A stretch of DNA of 64,000 nt from Halomonas huangheensis (lineage in GTDB: Bacteria; Pseudomonadota; Gammaproteobacteria; Pseudomonadales; Halomonadaceae): positions 4,340,001 through 4,404,000 of the forward strand of contig NZ_CP013106.1 in the NCBI RefSeq assembly GCF_001431725.1, given 5' to 3'. The notes under the pieces are model-generated. The model ran no database searches, was not told where the DNA came from, and saw only the letters and a list, made by a program, of their open reading frames with translations. Below are positions 15,516-24,273 of this stretch, in pieces. Numbering within the stretch: the first letter of the stretch is position 1; each line of letters opens with the position of its first letter. The translations under genes and the position numbers were made by a program.

Positions 15516-18448
15516 GCTGAAACCTCCACCTGATCCTGACCAGTGGCGACGCCGAAGGCTTCCTCCTCGATAAAGCCGCGCTTCGCGTCCATCTCCTTCG
15601 CCAGGGTGATGGCGGCATCCAGTTCGGAGCAGTGTTGTTCCAGCATGACGTTACGCCGGGCCTTCTTCTCGTCCCCCTCGGTCCCGGACAACGCCAGGTA
15701 GAGACTTGGCTGGACCACCCGGAAAAGCGCCTCAACCGTAGAGGCCAGCACGACGCCCTCGGTGTATTTCCTGGAGATCTTCGAGGCGGAGAGGAGCAGC
15801 TCCTCCTGAGCCGGTGTCAGAGACTTGAATCGCTTGATCTTCTGAACCTCATCCGGTGGCATCACCAGGCAGATCCAGAACTCGATCATGTTGAGCAGTT
15901 TCTCGGCGGCGTCCGGGAAATCCTCGACGTTCTGGGTCGCGAACCACAGCCAGTACATGAGCTTACGTCCCATCTTTCCCACCTTGACGAAGAAGGGAGA
16001 CAGCAATGGGTTGACGGTGACAACGTGACTCTCGTCGATGATCTGGACGATGTGACGACCGTCATACTGGGTCCGCTCGGCCAGGTTGGTGATCATGTTG
16101 GTGATCGAGATGACGGACAGCGCCAACTGCGCCCCGTACCCCTCACGGGCGTAGGTGGCCAGGTCAACCAGGGTCACGTCGCACTCGGGCCAGGGGTCGC
16201 CGGTGGAATTGAAAACCTCACCATCAAAGCCATCACAGAACAGCCCGATGTTCATGCCCATCTCTTCGATGCGGCGCTGGGTCTCTTCATGAAAACCCGG
16301 GTCGCGAGAAATCTCGAAGAAGGCATCGCGTACATCTTCGGTCTTGCAGGGGCGTCCTTCTTCAAACGTCACCCGTGCTGCGCGCATGATGGCATCGCGC
16401 ACAATGCGTCGATCAGCACGACGAAAGCGGCGTTCCTCTTCCTCCTCACCACCGGTGATCATCAAACGCGCGGTGATCTCCATTTCACCGAGAAGATCCC
16501 GCTTGTCTTCGTCGAGGTCCTCATCATCCTCGATGGGTGCCGGCAGAGCATCATCATCGATTTCGCCCAGAGCGCGCGCCTTGGCATCCTCTTCCGCCTG
16601 TTTGCGTGCTCGCTCGTCCTCGAGGAGTCGGTGGGCTTCCAGGAACGGTGCCAGAGAAACCCCTGAGCCAGGTGACAGCTTGACCTTGTTGACGCTCAGG
16701 CCATTGCGCTCGAAGTAGTCAGCCAACAGCCCGAAGCTGTTCCCCACCTCCAGGATGAACAGACGAGGCCGCCGTACCGCCATCAACTGGGCACAGAACG
16801 CGGTGATCGTGGCCGATTTACCCGCCCCGGTCGGCCCGCTCAGAAAGCCATGCGCGTTCTTCTCGCGATCGGCGAGATGAAAGGGGTCGAAAGACAGCGT
16901 TTCTCCGCCACGATTGAAGGCGCTCAAGCCAGGACGCCCGGTCCCCCGCGCTCGGCCGAAAAAGGGACTCAGGTTCGCAATGTGCTGAACGTAGTTGTAG
17001 GCGGTATACCAGTGGTTGCGAGCATCCTTGTCGGGCTCGAAGGCCATCGGTAACCACCGCAGGTAGGTATTGAGCGCGGCAATCTCGTCCTCCGGCTCAA
17101 CAGGCTTCAGGCTGGACTGATACAGCTTGGTGCTCAGTATCTGGGTTTTGACTCGTAGGTCTTCTTCATCGTCACCGCGCAGGTAGAACACCAGTGAGGA
17201 TTGATACAGGAAATGGCGTTCCGCCATGTACTCCTTGGCTTTCTTGCAGTCATTACGCACGCTGACCGCCAATACGCTATCGCCATGCGCCTTCCCACTG
17301 AGACGATTGACGTGGTCTTCGAGGGGTTCCTGGGGAGACGCGACGACGGTCAATACCATGACCGTCCCCTCGGGCAAGACATCCATGATCGCGTTGGAGA
17401 CCTTGGACTTGCTGCCCTGACGCTTCACTTCTCCGGTGATATGCCCAATGTCCGGTGCCTTGCGCAGCTCATCCACCACCAGGCATCGATGCGGCAGACC
17501 ATCGAAATACCAGAGGCCCTTGTCGGCATCGGATTCGGGAATGTTGAAGAGAACATCGCCCCCCAGGTCATAGTCGTAGGGGAGCTGGTCATCACCGGGA
17601 TAATCGACCAGATCGTAGAACTGCTGGGGATCCTTCGGGGACATGGCCGGACGAGGGTTGAACCAGGCCACCATCCAGCGCCGGAAGGCCCGGGCATCAT
17701 AGCGACGGATCGAGAGACCGACGCCCTCCAGGGCGGACACCAGACGATCGTAGACCATGTTGGCCTCATCCTCTGGTGTCATCGGTTGACCACGCCCCGT
17801 GTTGGAGGACTTGCTGAGGCGACGATACAGCACCAGACGGGTTCGACGTGTCTGCCCCTTCCAGGTGGTCTGCGTCACCAGGTCATCGTGGAACACCCCT
17901 CCTTCCAGGGAAATCGACTTGAGATGCCGCTCGAACTGACTGAGCCATTCCTGGGTATACGTGGTATCGAGTAGCCCACTGGATTGCGGCGTGGACTCGG
18001 GATCCGGACAGTCAATGTAATCCTTGAGCTGTTCCATGATATCCCGGTAATCGACCTCATCCTGGGCGAAGATCTGAGCGACCCAGGGAGACGTATCATG
18101 CTGAGGCAAGGCATCCTGTAGTGCCCCCTCGATCAGATCCCGCTTGGCATTCAGCCATTCCTCGGAGCGCCCTTCGGTGGCGAGCGGCACAATCTCCGCC
18201 ACCACACCAACAGAACGGCAGTCATCCATCAGGAAACAGCCCGATTCCGGCAGATACTCGATGAAGGGCAGATAGTTGGCGAAGGACGGAGCACGTTTGT
18301 AGAGCCGATCGATATCCTGCTCAGTGATCGACTTCCCCCTCGGGACCGGAATGGGCCGATCGTCCCCCCTATAAGAGGTATCGCTGTGATCGGCCTGTTG
18401 ACCGGCTCCGCCGAACCAACGATTCATCAGGTCATTGAATGACATCAA
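15512..18448 (-). CDS. traC: Conjugative transfer ATPase, TIGR03744 (TraC/VirB4-like)
   Basis: This 978-residue cytoplasmic ATPase powers pilus assembly and DNA transfer. The N-terminal half carries the TraC-type domain. The Walker A GPTGAGKS lies near residue 540, and Walker B as IVQIIDESH near residue 803, followed by a conserved WFATQNVEDFP. It is of family length. An acidic insertion (EIDDDALPAPIEDDEDLDED, about residue 630) is species-specific. It overlaps TIGR03751 upstream and the membrane gene downstream by 4 nt each. Confidence 0.95.
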   Translation of the reverse strand: MMSFNDLMNRWFGGAGQQADHSDTSYRGDDRPIPVPRGKSITEQDIDRLYKRAPSFANYLPFIEYLPESGCFLMDDCRSVGVVAEIVPLATEGRSEEWLNAKRDLIEGALQDALPQHDTSPWVAQIFAQDEVDYRDIMEQLKDYIDCPDPESTPQSSGLLDTTYTQEWLSQFERHLKSISLEGGVFHDDLVTQTTWKGQTRRTRLVLYRRLSKSSNTGRGQPMTPEDEANMVYDRLVSALEGVGLSIRRYDARAFRRWMVAWFNPRPAMSPKDPQQFYDLVDYPGDDQLPYDYDLGGDVLFNIPESDADKGLWYFDGLPHRCLVVDELRKAPDIGHITGEVKRQGSKSKVSNAIMDVLPEGTVMVLTVVASPQEPLEDHVNRLSGKAHGDSVLAVSVRNDCKKAKEYMAERHFLYQSSLVFYLRGDDEEDLRVKTQILSTKLYQSSLKPVEPEDEIAALNTYLRWLPMAFEPDKDARNHWYTAYNYVQHIANLSPFFGRARGTGRPGLSAFNRGGETLSFDPFHLADREKNAHGFLSGPTGAGKSATITAFCAQLMAVRRPRLFILEVGNSFGLLADYFERNGLSVNKVKLSPGSGVSLAPFLEAHRLLEDERARKQAEEDAKARALGEIDDDALPAPIEDDEDLDEDKRDLLGEMEITARLMITGGEEEEERRFRRADRRIVRDAIMRAARVTFEEGRPCKTEDVRDAFFEISRDPGFHEETQRRIEEMGMNIGLFCDGFDGEVFNSTGDPWPECDVTLVDLATYAREGYGAQLALSVISITNMITNLAERTQYDGRHIVQIIDESHVVTVNPLLSPFFVKVGKMGRKLMYWLWFATQNVEDFPDAAEKLLNMIEFWICLVMPPDEVQKIKRFKSLTPAQEELLLSASKISRKYTEGVVLASTVEALFRVVQPSLYLALSGTEGDEKKARRNVMLEQHCSELDAAITLAKEMDAKRGFIEEEAFGVATGQDQVEVSA

Positions 18449-18927
18449 CGCGTCCTCCCCACAGGCCGCGCACCTTCACCGGCCATGGCGTACTGCGGTT
18501 TGGTGTGTAGCGGGAAGATCGTGGAGTAACCCGGTACCGGCACCGACTCCCCACCAGCCAGGTGGGGATAGATGAACATCACCAGATCCGGGTTCGGCAG
18601 GCGAGAGAACTGACTGTAGATCTCATTGGCGGCGTCACGGGTGTACCGCGTCTGTTCAGCGGTTACCTCACCGTCCCCAATCGGGCGGCGCAGCGCCCCT
18701 CGCGCCTCCAGCACCGCCTGGTTTCCGGCACTGCCACCCGCGCTCTGCCTGGAGCCCTCCTTCCAGAGCTCCTGCATGCTCATTCCGCTGGTTGGCATCA
18801 GCTCGTCCTTGGACGTCGCACAGCCGGAGAGAAGGCCCAGCCCCACCAGGACCAGGGTGAACAGAGTGGCTCGCGTCAAGGCCCTGCGATCAGTCGAGCC
18901 CGTGTGTGGTTGCCCTTGATGAGTCAT
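18445..18927 (-). CDS. ICE conjugation lipoprotein, TIGR03751
   Basis: This 160-residue outer-membrane lipoprotein has the lipobox LLSGC (residues 29-33) after the hydrophobic run ATLFTLVLVGLGLLSG. The mature part contains YTRDAANEIYSQFSRLPNPD and a C-terminal YPHLAGGESVPVPGYSTIFP, family signatures of this VirB7/TraV-like component. The ATG at 18927 is chosen because it gives a proper lipoprotein signal. It overlaps TIGR03752 by 38 nt. Confidence 0.88.
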   Translation of the reverse strand: MTHQGQPHTGSTDRRALTRATLFTLVLVGLGLLSGCATSKDELMPTSGMSMQELWKEGSRQSAGGSAGNQAVLEARGALRRPIGDGEVTAEQTRYTRDAANEIYSQFSRLPNPDLVMFIYPHLAGGESVPVPGYSTIFPLHTKPQYAMAGEGARPVGRTR

Positions 18928-20371
18928 AGCGCACCTTCCTCCCTTCGGTCTCGTAATCGATCGGCAGTTGCTTGTTGATGTGGATGGCCACTTCCTGGCC
19001 GGGGGGAACATAGACGGCAGCAAACGCTTCGCCATAGAGCTTGTTGACCCACTGGCTCATGTCATTCACCCCTTGAGCGAGGATCTGCCCCATGGCCTGG
19101 TTGCCGGTCATGGCCTGAGAAATGCTGCCGTCGGCACCGATGGACGTGATCGAGGTCGAATCGTCATCGGAAAGCATCGTCGCCGCACCGGCACCGGCGG
19201 CGGTGAGCAGGCTCTGGGTACTCAGGTATTCCTTCGCGTTGCTGCGACGCAGGCCACTGATGCAGGGAATGCCGTTCCGGTCACTGATCCAGCCAATGGA
19301 GTCACCGCCCCCGATCGTCTGGTTCTGATTACTGTCGTTGCCGTTTCCACGCCCCTGATTGACGTCTTCCGGCGATGGGACGGTGCGCACGGTGCCGTCC
19401 TCGAAGACGAAGGTCATCGACGAGATGTTTCCGCGTACACAGGAGAGGGTCCAATCCCCCGTTGCCGTCCCACTGACGATCGCCGCCTGCACTTCAGGGA
19501 GCTCGATACCGTTCGCGGTGAGGTTGTCCTTGCCCACCATCACCTTGAACGGATAAGGGTCGTTCACCGTGCCATCGACCGGCACTCTGCCCAGTAGCGC
19601 CGTCATGGACAGTGACCCCATCAGAGTGGAGTTCTCCGGGATGGTATAGACCGGTTCGACGGTGGCTTCATCGGGCTGGCCCGTGGCGCTGGCCTTGACG
19701 GCACTCCCGGCTCTGGATGCGGCATTGCCTACGTCGCTGGCCGCGGATTGAAACGACGTCGGGAACGTCGGCCCCTCCTGACCTCGACGGCCGGGTCCTT
19801 CTTCAACGCGTTGATCCATGGGCTCGACCCAGGACAGGTTGCTGCCATTGCCGCTGCCGGCACCGCCGCCTTCAAGCCCCAGTCCGATCGGCACGTCCTC
19901 GTTGTTGCCTTCACCTGAAAAGCCATCCTTCAGATTGCCGATCTCGCGCTGCAGACTCTGAAGCAGGCTCTGGTTCTCACGCTGTGTCGCTCGGCGTTGT
20001 TGAGTGAAGTCCTGCTCCTGTTGATGCAGGGCACTGCGAATCTGGCTCTGGACGTCACGTCGGTCCTCGAGCATGTCGGCATTCTGTTCCCGGAGCCTCT
20101 CGTTGGTCTCGAGCACCCGATTCATTTCTTCCCGCATGGCTCGCGTCTGACCGACCAGCGTGGCGACGGTATCCTCCGGCGTGTCACCCTCGATCCCCAG
20201 CGCCTTGAGCTCGTCCTCACTCAACGTCAGCGATGGATCGCGTTCTTCCCCACCATTCGACCCGGACTGCTGGTTGGAATCGGCTCCCGGCCAGAGCATG
20301 ACAATCGCAACGACCAGGGCGATAAATGACGGCACCAGAATCTTGACCAGGCCGTTGCCCTTGAGCTTCAT
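18890..20371 (-). CDS. traB: TraB/VirB10-like ICE protein, TIGR03752
   Basis: This 493-residue inner-membrane-anchored protein bridges the inner and outer membranes in the mating pore. It has one N-terminal membrane helix (LVKILVPSFIALVVAIVMLW), a long coiled coil (about residues 70-165) and a C-terminal beta-rich VirB10-like part with the start PENSTLMGSLSMTALLGRVP and the end AAVYVPPGQEVAIHINKQLP. Its start overlaps TIGR03749 by 4 nt. Confidence 0.92.
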   Translation of the reverse strand: MKLKGNGLVKILVPSFIALVVAIVMLWPGADSNQQSGSNGGEERDPSLTLSEDELKALGIEGDTPEDTVATLVGQTRAMREEMNRVLETNERLREQNADMLEDRRDVQSQIRSALHQQEQDFTQQRRATQRENQSLLQSLQREIGNLKDGFSGEGNNEDVPIGLGLEGGGAGSGNGSNLSWVEPMDQRVEEGPGRRGQEGPTFPTSFQSAASDVGNAASRAGSAVKASATGQPDEATVEPVYTIPENSTLMGSLSMTALLGRVPVDGTVNDPYPFKVMVGKDNLTANGIELPEVQAAIVSGTATGDWTLSCVRGNISSMTFVFEDGTVRTVPSPEDVNQGRGNGNDSNQNQTIGGGDSIGWISDRNGIPCISGLRRSNAKEYLSTQSLLTAAGAGAATMLSDDDSTSITSIGADGSISQAMTGNQAMGQILAQGVNDMSQWVNKLYGEAFAAVYVPPGQEVAIHINKQLPIDYETEGRKVRYDSSRATTHGLD

Positions 20372-21234
20372 GAGTCACCTCCCGCATTGGCGTTGTCCCC
20401 GGCATCGGACGCCGACAGTGGCACCGCCTGTGCCAATGACACCCCTTCGGTGACGATGAAGACGGTGGTGGTATCCCGCACGGAGCCACGGCGGCCGAGC
20501 GTGGGGTGCATGAAGGTGGCGCTGTAGAGATCGCCTTGCAGCCAGCGTGGATCCATCTCGAAGGCCCGCGAAGGGTCGCGATTGGAGAGCTTCACCGCCG
20601 TGACGGTCCACCCGTCGAGCTTCCAGGCGGCAACCGGCGTCGCGGAAACCGGCAATGCCGGCAACAGCGAGGGCATGCTCTCAGGCAGTCGCATGGCGAC
20701 GCGATTGACCCCCTGCACCGGTTCAATGGTTCGCGTCGGGGCGTACAGGGACTGCGCCGCAAAGCGGGTCAGTACCACAGGAACCGGGGTATTGGCCGAA
20801 GTCGACGCCCCTTCAGCCTGTTCCCGGGAACCCGAGGATGAGGCTTCCTCTTCATTGACTGGCTCGTCTTCCGGGAACACCACCCGAATCTCTTCGTCGC
20901 TGGCCCCGTTCTCCATGGCCGTCAGGTCAAACAGGACGACTTCATTGGTCTCGACGTCCTGCAGGCGAACCCGCTGGGTATCGAACGGCTGGTCGGCCTT
21001 CAGGTAGATGGCTCCACCGGCACTCTGAACGCGGAGCGTCTCCGAGTCGGCAATCTCGGGCGGGAGGCCGACCCGTACATTGCGATCCAGCACGATCACA
21101 CGTTCCGTTCCAACGAGAAGGTCGACAGGCAAGGGCTTGCGATCCCAATGCAGGATCTCCACCGCCTGCGCCTGGGAGGCGAGCATCAACGTGGCACACG
21201 CCATGCTCAGTCGTGAAAACAGGAGTCTGCTCAT
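20368..21234 (-). CDS. ICE transfer protein, TIGR03749 (DUF3438, TraK-like)
   Basis: This 288-residue exported protein has a signal peptide (MACATLMLASQAQA) and begins VEILHWDRKPLPVDLLVGTE, the DUF3438 signature. The family plays the TraK/VirB9-like part of the outer-membrane core. An acidic, low-complexity linker (EDEPVNEEEASSSGSREQAE, about 120-140) precedes the C-terminal beta domain. It overlaps TIGR03746 and TIGR03752 by 4 nt each. Confidence 0.9.
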   Translation of the reverse strand: MSRLLFSRLSMACATLMLASQAQAVEILHWDRKPLPVDLLVGTERVIVLDRNVRVGLPPEIADSETLRVQSAGGAIYLKADQPFDTQRVRLQDVETNEVVLFDLTAMENGASDEEIRVVFPEDEPVNEEEASSSGSREQAEGASTSANTPVPVVLTRFAAQSLYAPTRTIEPVQGVNRVAMRLPESMPSLLPALPVSATPVAAWKLDGWTVTAVKLSNRDPSRAFEMDPRWLQGDLYSATFMHPTLGRRGSVRDTTTVFIVTEGVSLAQAVPLSASDAGDNANAGGDS

Positions 21235-21926
21235 GGTGAAGCTACCTCGCTTGGCTGGTCAGCGTCGCTGTCGTCGTCGGCATACCCGAGCCGCTGGGGC
21301 ACCCCGGCGAAGCAACCATCGGCGGAGCCGATCTGCAGCCCCCAGGGGTTCGCGTCGGGATCGTTGTCCACGCGGCTGACGTAGATGGGATAACGAACGT
21401 AAGCGTCGCGAACGGACGTGCCGGCGTAGGATTCACTGACGCCCATGTCGAGCGTGGCAATCCAGTGATCGCGATCAATCACACGGACCCCACCAGGTCC
21501 TTCAGGACTGTCGTTCTGGAACCCTCGACCGGGAATTTCGTAGATACCCCGCACCCGCCCCTTCAACTCGCCACGGGCGCGACGCTGCTCATACTCGTTA
21601 TCGAGGTAGTTGCGACAGCCTGGTGTCAGGAAGGTGTTGAACACCTGAATGTTACGCTTGTAATTGACCTCGCCATTGACCGGCCAGCGGTTGATCGTCT
21701 GCCAGACATAGACGGCGAAGGTATAGATGTTGGGCTCCGGCACTTTCCACCATACGCGGGTGCTGCCGGTGCGCAGGTCCGGGGGAACATGGACATTCAG
21801 CCGATCCGGTGACGTTTTCCACCCCCAGAAAAGTCCCGCGCACACCAGGATCATCACCACAATCACGCTACGCAATGTGGTGATGTGAGCGTCCCGGGCC
21901 GCCAGGGCATGGCGTTTACGACTCAT
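21231..21926 (-). CDS. ICE transfer protein, TIGR03746 (DUF2895, TraE-like)
   Basis: This 231-residue protein has an N-terminal membrane helix (LRSVIVVMILVCAGLFWGWK) and a periplasmic VirB8/TraE-like domain, with family motifs FAVYVWQTINRWPVNGEVNY and FLTPGCRNYLDNEYEQRRAR. It is the assembly-factor component of the pore. Its start overlaps TIGR03750 by 4 nt. Confidence 0.92.
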   Translation of the reverse strand: MSRKRHALAARDAHITTLRSVIVVMILVCAGLFWGWKTSPDRLNVHVPPDLRTGSTRVWWKVPEPNIYTFAVYVWQTINRWPVNGEVNYKRNIQVFNTFLTPGCRNYLDNEYEQRRARGELKGRVRGIYEIPGRGFQNDSPEGPGGVRVIDRDHWIATLDMGVSESYAGTSVRDAYVRYPIYVSRVDNDPDANPWGLQIGSADGCFAGVPQRLGYADDDSDADQPSEVASP

Positions 21927-22339
21927 GAGTTATCTCCCTTACTGCGCGAGAAGCGGCCCGTCGATGTCGACACAGGACGACGAACGGGATCGCGGCGAAT
22001 ACGCCAACGGATGGAGGTCTGGATCAATTCATTACCACCAGGCACGGGAAGTCCCGCTTTCTGGAGTTGCCACTGGATCTTGCGATACACCCAGGAGGAG
22101 GGGCGGCCTCGGCGCAGCCGGCGCATGAACGTGCCACCGAACCACAGTGAGAGACCTGCCCCGGCAAACATGCAGGTCGGGACCATGGCCCCCATGCCCA
22201 CGACAGCCCAGCCGATCAACCCGACAGGAATGAACGCCACCAACCCCGCCAGGGTGCAGACCACCAACTCCTTGCCCGTCATGCCGCGAAAGACGACGGG
22301 AGTGGCGTTCAGACGGGAGGGAATGAATTCAATGGTCAT
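21923..22339 (-). CDS. ICE transfer protein, TIGR03750 (DUF3487, TraL-like)
   Basis: This 138-residue protein has the family opening PSRLNATPVVFRGMTGKEL, two membrane helices (LVVCTLAGLVAFIPVGLIGW and MVPTCMFAGAGLSLWFGGTF) and a basic C-terminus. It resembles VirB3/TraL in size and place. It lies 18 nt after TIGR03745. Confidence 0.92.
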   Translation of the reverse strand: MTIEFIPSRLNATPVVFRGMTGKELVVCTLAGLVAFIPVGLIGWAVVGMGAMVPTCMFAGAGLSLWFGGTFMRRLRRGRPSSWVYRKIQWQLQKAGLPVPGGNELIQTSIRWRIRRDPVRRPVSTSTGRFSRSKGDNS

Positions 22340-22357
22340 GGCCCGACGTCTCCGTGA

Positions 22358-22726
22358 CTAGGTGCTCTGCATGATCGGATCGCCGTAATTCGCCAGCCAG
22401 ATGACGACGACGATCATCACGACACCAATGGCACACACCATGCCGAAGCCGCCCCACTCGCCCTTCTTCTTCGATTCACTGAACTGCCAGATCAGGGCGG
22501 CGATGTAAGCCACAATCGCGAAGGCGGTGAGGGCAATGAAAATGATGCTGAAGCCTTCCGACCCCACGTTGCGGAAGGTATCGAGCAGGTTGCCATCCGC
22601 GCCTTCCGTGATCCCTTCCTGTTGTGGCAGGGCGGCCAGCGCCATGGCCGGGAAGGTAGCCAGGGCGGCCAGGCCACTTTTCATGACCCCCCTGGTGCGG
22701 GAGTAAAGTGACTGAATGAGGTTCAT
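22358..22726 (-). CDS. ICE membrane protein, TIGR03745 (DUF2976, pilin-like)
   Basis: This 122-residue protein has a long signal peptide (about residues 1-32, ending ALA) and two membrane helices (IIFIALTAFAIVAYIAALIW and GMVCAIGVVMIVVVIWLANY) separated by a short charged loop. This is the plan of a VirB2-like pilin, and the family occupies the pilin position in this class of ICE. Confidence 0.9.
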   Translation of the reverse strand: MNLIQSLYSRTRGVMKSGLAALATFPAMALAALPQQEGITEGADGNLLDTFRNVGSEGFSIIFIALTAFAIVAYIAALIWQFSESKKKGEWGGFGMVCAIGVVMIVVVIWLANYGDPIMQST

Positions 22727-22814
22727 TGCGTGTTTCTCCTTGCGTCTCTTGCTGATGGGAGTTCCCCTCGACGGGGAGTTGTGACACCCCGGGATGGGGC
22801 TTCCAGCTGAGCTG

Positions 22815-23045
22815 CTACAGGAACAGCCAGAACAGGATCACGACCGCCATCACCCCTCGGATGAAGTTCCAGGTCATGAGGTATTCGTTGATCGCGCCAC
22901 TTGCCCAGCCTCGCCAGTTGCTGACACAGAGCCACACCAGCCAGGCCACCGCGATGGAACACCCAATGGCGGCAATCAACAGGTAGACCTCATTGGAGGA
23001 GGCCCCCGCACCGGCCTCGAAGGCGGCTTGCGTTGAGGACGCCAT
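22815..23045 (-). CDS. ICE membrane protein, TIGR03758 (DUF3262)
   Basis: This 76-residue protein begins MASSTQAAFEAGAGAS, typical of DUF3262, and has two membrane helices (VYLLIAAIGCSIAVAWLVWL and GVMAVVILFWLFL). Its ATG overlaps the RAQPRD stop by one base. Its role is unknown beyond belonging to the core transfer set; a second small pilin-like protein is possible. Confidence 0.9.
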   Translation of the reverse strand: MASSTQAAFEAGAGASSNEVYLLIAAIGCSIAVAWLVWLCVSNWRGWASGAINEYLMTWNFIRGVMAVVILFWLFL

Positions 23046-23404
23046 TACTGCCCCCTGTCTTCGAGGTAGTCGCCATCGAGTGGCATGGGGTGACGCGGGA
23101 GCAGTCGCTCGGGGGCGAGATAGGCGTCGATACCGGAGGTGATGGACGTGAGATCCGATCGCAGCATGCGAGTGTCGAAATAGATGCGCGTGATCTCGGG
23201 GTTGGTCTTCTGCTGTCGCGCATCGATGCGATCGACGACAACCTTGATCTGCTCGATCTGGGTCTGGATCAGAGCCAGATCGCGGCGCTGGATCTCGTCG
23301 ATGTCATCGGCCCTTGCCGGCGCCGACATGACCGCGCTCATCAGGAGTCCGCAGAAGACGCCTGTGGCGCAGAAGGAAAGGGAGCGTTGAGGTAGCACCA
23401 TCAT
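23045..23404 (-). CDS. RAQPRD family ICE protein (TIGR01690)
   Basis: This 119-residue exported protein has a signal peptide ending SAPARA, a helical part (RRDLALIQTQIEQIKVVVDR) and a C-terminal YLAPERLLPRHPMPLDGDYL, in which RLLPRH stands at the position of the RAQPRD name motif. It opens the largest transfer operon. A TTAACGTTTCC box lies 69 nt before the ATG at 23404; an ATG one codon later is also possible. Confidence 0.88.
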   Translation of the reverse strand: MMVLPQRSLSFCATGVFCGLLMSAVMSAPARADDIDEIQRRDLALIQTQIEQIKVVVDRIDARQQKTNPEITRIYFDTRMLRSDLTSITSGIDAYLAPERLLPRHPMPLDGDYLEDRGQ

Positions 23405-23472
23405 GTTGGAGTCCTGTCGTGGGTGGTGACGACATGGCTCCATGGTCGAGGGATGTGCGCGCGGGATCAGCT

Positions 23473-23483
23473 GGAAACGTTAA
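23473..23483 (-). promoter_or_regulatory. Shared ICE operon box (RAQPRD operon)
   Basis: The minus strand reads TTAACGTTTCC, 69 nt before the first ATG of the mating-pore operon. GTCAAGAATACCCG lies about 24 nt upstream and resembles GTCAAGAAACCCG in front of the pilL copy. The matching distances in six operons suggest a promoter element or activator site. Confidence 0.65.
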
Positions 23484-23568
23484 GCGAATCAGACGGGTAT
23501 TCTTGACGTGCAGCGGATAAAAATTGCCCCGCCGAAGCGAGGCCAATGGAGAACACCCTGGTGGGCTT

Positions 23569-24273
23569 TCAAAGGTATTTCTTGAAGCTCGAAGTGGCGA
23601 TGGTAATCATCATGCCGAACAACAGCGCACACGGCAGCAGAAACAGGTTGGGATGGATCGAGAACGGCAGGGATAGGTAGATCAGCCAACCGGTGAGGAA
23701 TATCGGTGTCACCATCCGCTTGGCGTGATGGTAAACAAATGCCGATTCTCGGCCTGCACCGAACCGGCGAATATCGCGGCTGACCAGGCCATCGGTGAAG
23801 CCAACCAGGCCAGCCAGGATGAACAGTGGCGCGGTCAACATCAGGATCACACAACGCGTCAGTGTCATGAGCGTGACGTACATGCCCGCCTGCAGATAGG
23901 TCTTAACCACGCCGATCCACCCCTCCGAGCCGTTTCCTGACGCTGCCCAGGCAGCAATCCCGGATTTTACGAACATCCACTGGTAGCAGGTATTGACGAT
24001 CCAGGTCGCGAACTCCACCGGGGAGGACACCAGCAATGACCGGGTGAACTGGCTATCCAGGTAGCCCATCTCGGACATCATTGTCTGACGCGCATGTTCC
24101 GAACCAGGTTGGCTGAACCAACCGAAATAGATCCCCACCCATTCGATCAGGACCGAACAGATGATCGAGATGACGAGGATCCCCAGAAGGGTGAACGGGA
24201 GCTTGAACAGAGTCCCTATCGCACCTGAGCGTTTGCTTTCCGCTCGTCTTGCCGGAGCTTCAGAGCTGGCCAT
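23569..24273 (-). CDS. ICE membrane protein, TIGR03747
   Basis: This 234-residue protein begins MASSEAPARRAESKRSGAIG and has four or five membrane helices (LLGILVISIICSVLIEWVGI near the start; TRCVILMLTAPLFILAGLVG; two at the C-terminus). It contains FGAGRESAFVYHHAKRMVTP, a family signature. The ATG at 24273 overlaps the TraD stop by 14 nt. Members accompany the coupling protein, so a role at the inner-membrane channel is likely. It is the last gene of the pilL-TraD operon. Confidence 0.9.
   Translation of the reverse strand: MASSEAPARRAESKRSGAIGTLFKLPFTLLGILVISIICSVLIEWVGIYFGWFSQPGSEHARQTMMSEMGYLDSQFTRSLLVSSPVEFATWIVNTCYQWMFVKSGIAAWAASGNGSEGWIGVVKTYLQAGMYVTLMTLTRCVILMLTAPLFILAGLVGFTDGLVSRDIRRFGAGRESAFVYHHAKRMVTPIFLTGWLIYLSLPFSIHPNLFLLPCALLFGMMITIATSSFKKYL

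Noticed and set aside
15632..16666. 344-codon plus-strand open frame opposite the VirB4-like ATPase
   Set aside because: The minus-strand frame encodes intact Walker motifs; the antisense frame has no start signal and arises from high GC and codon bias.
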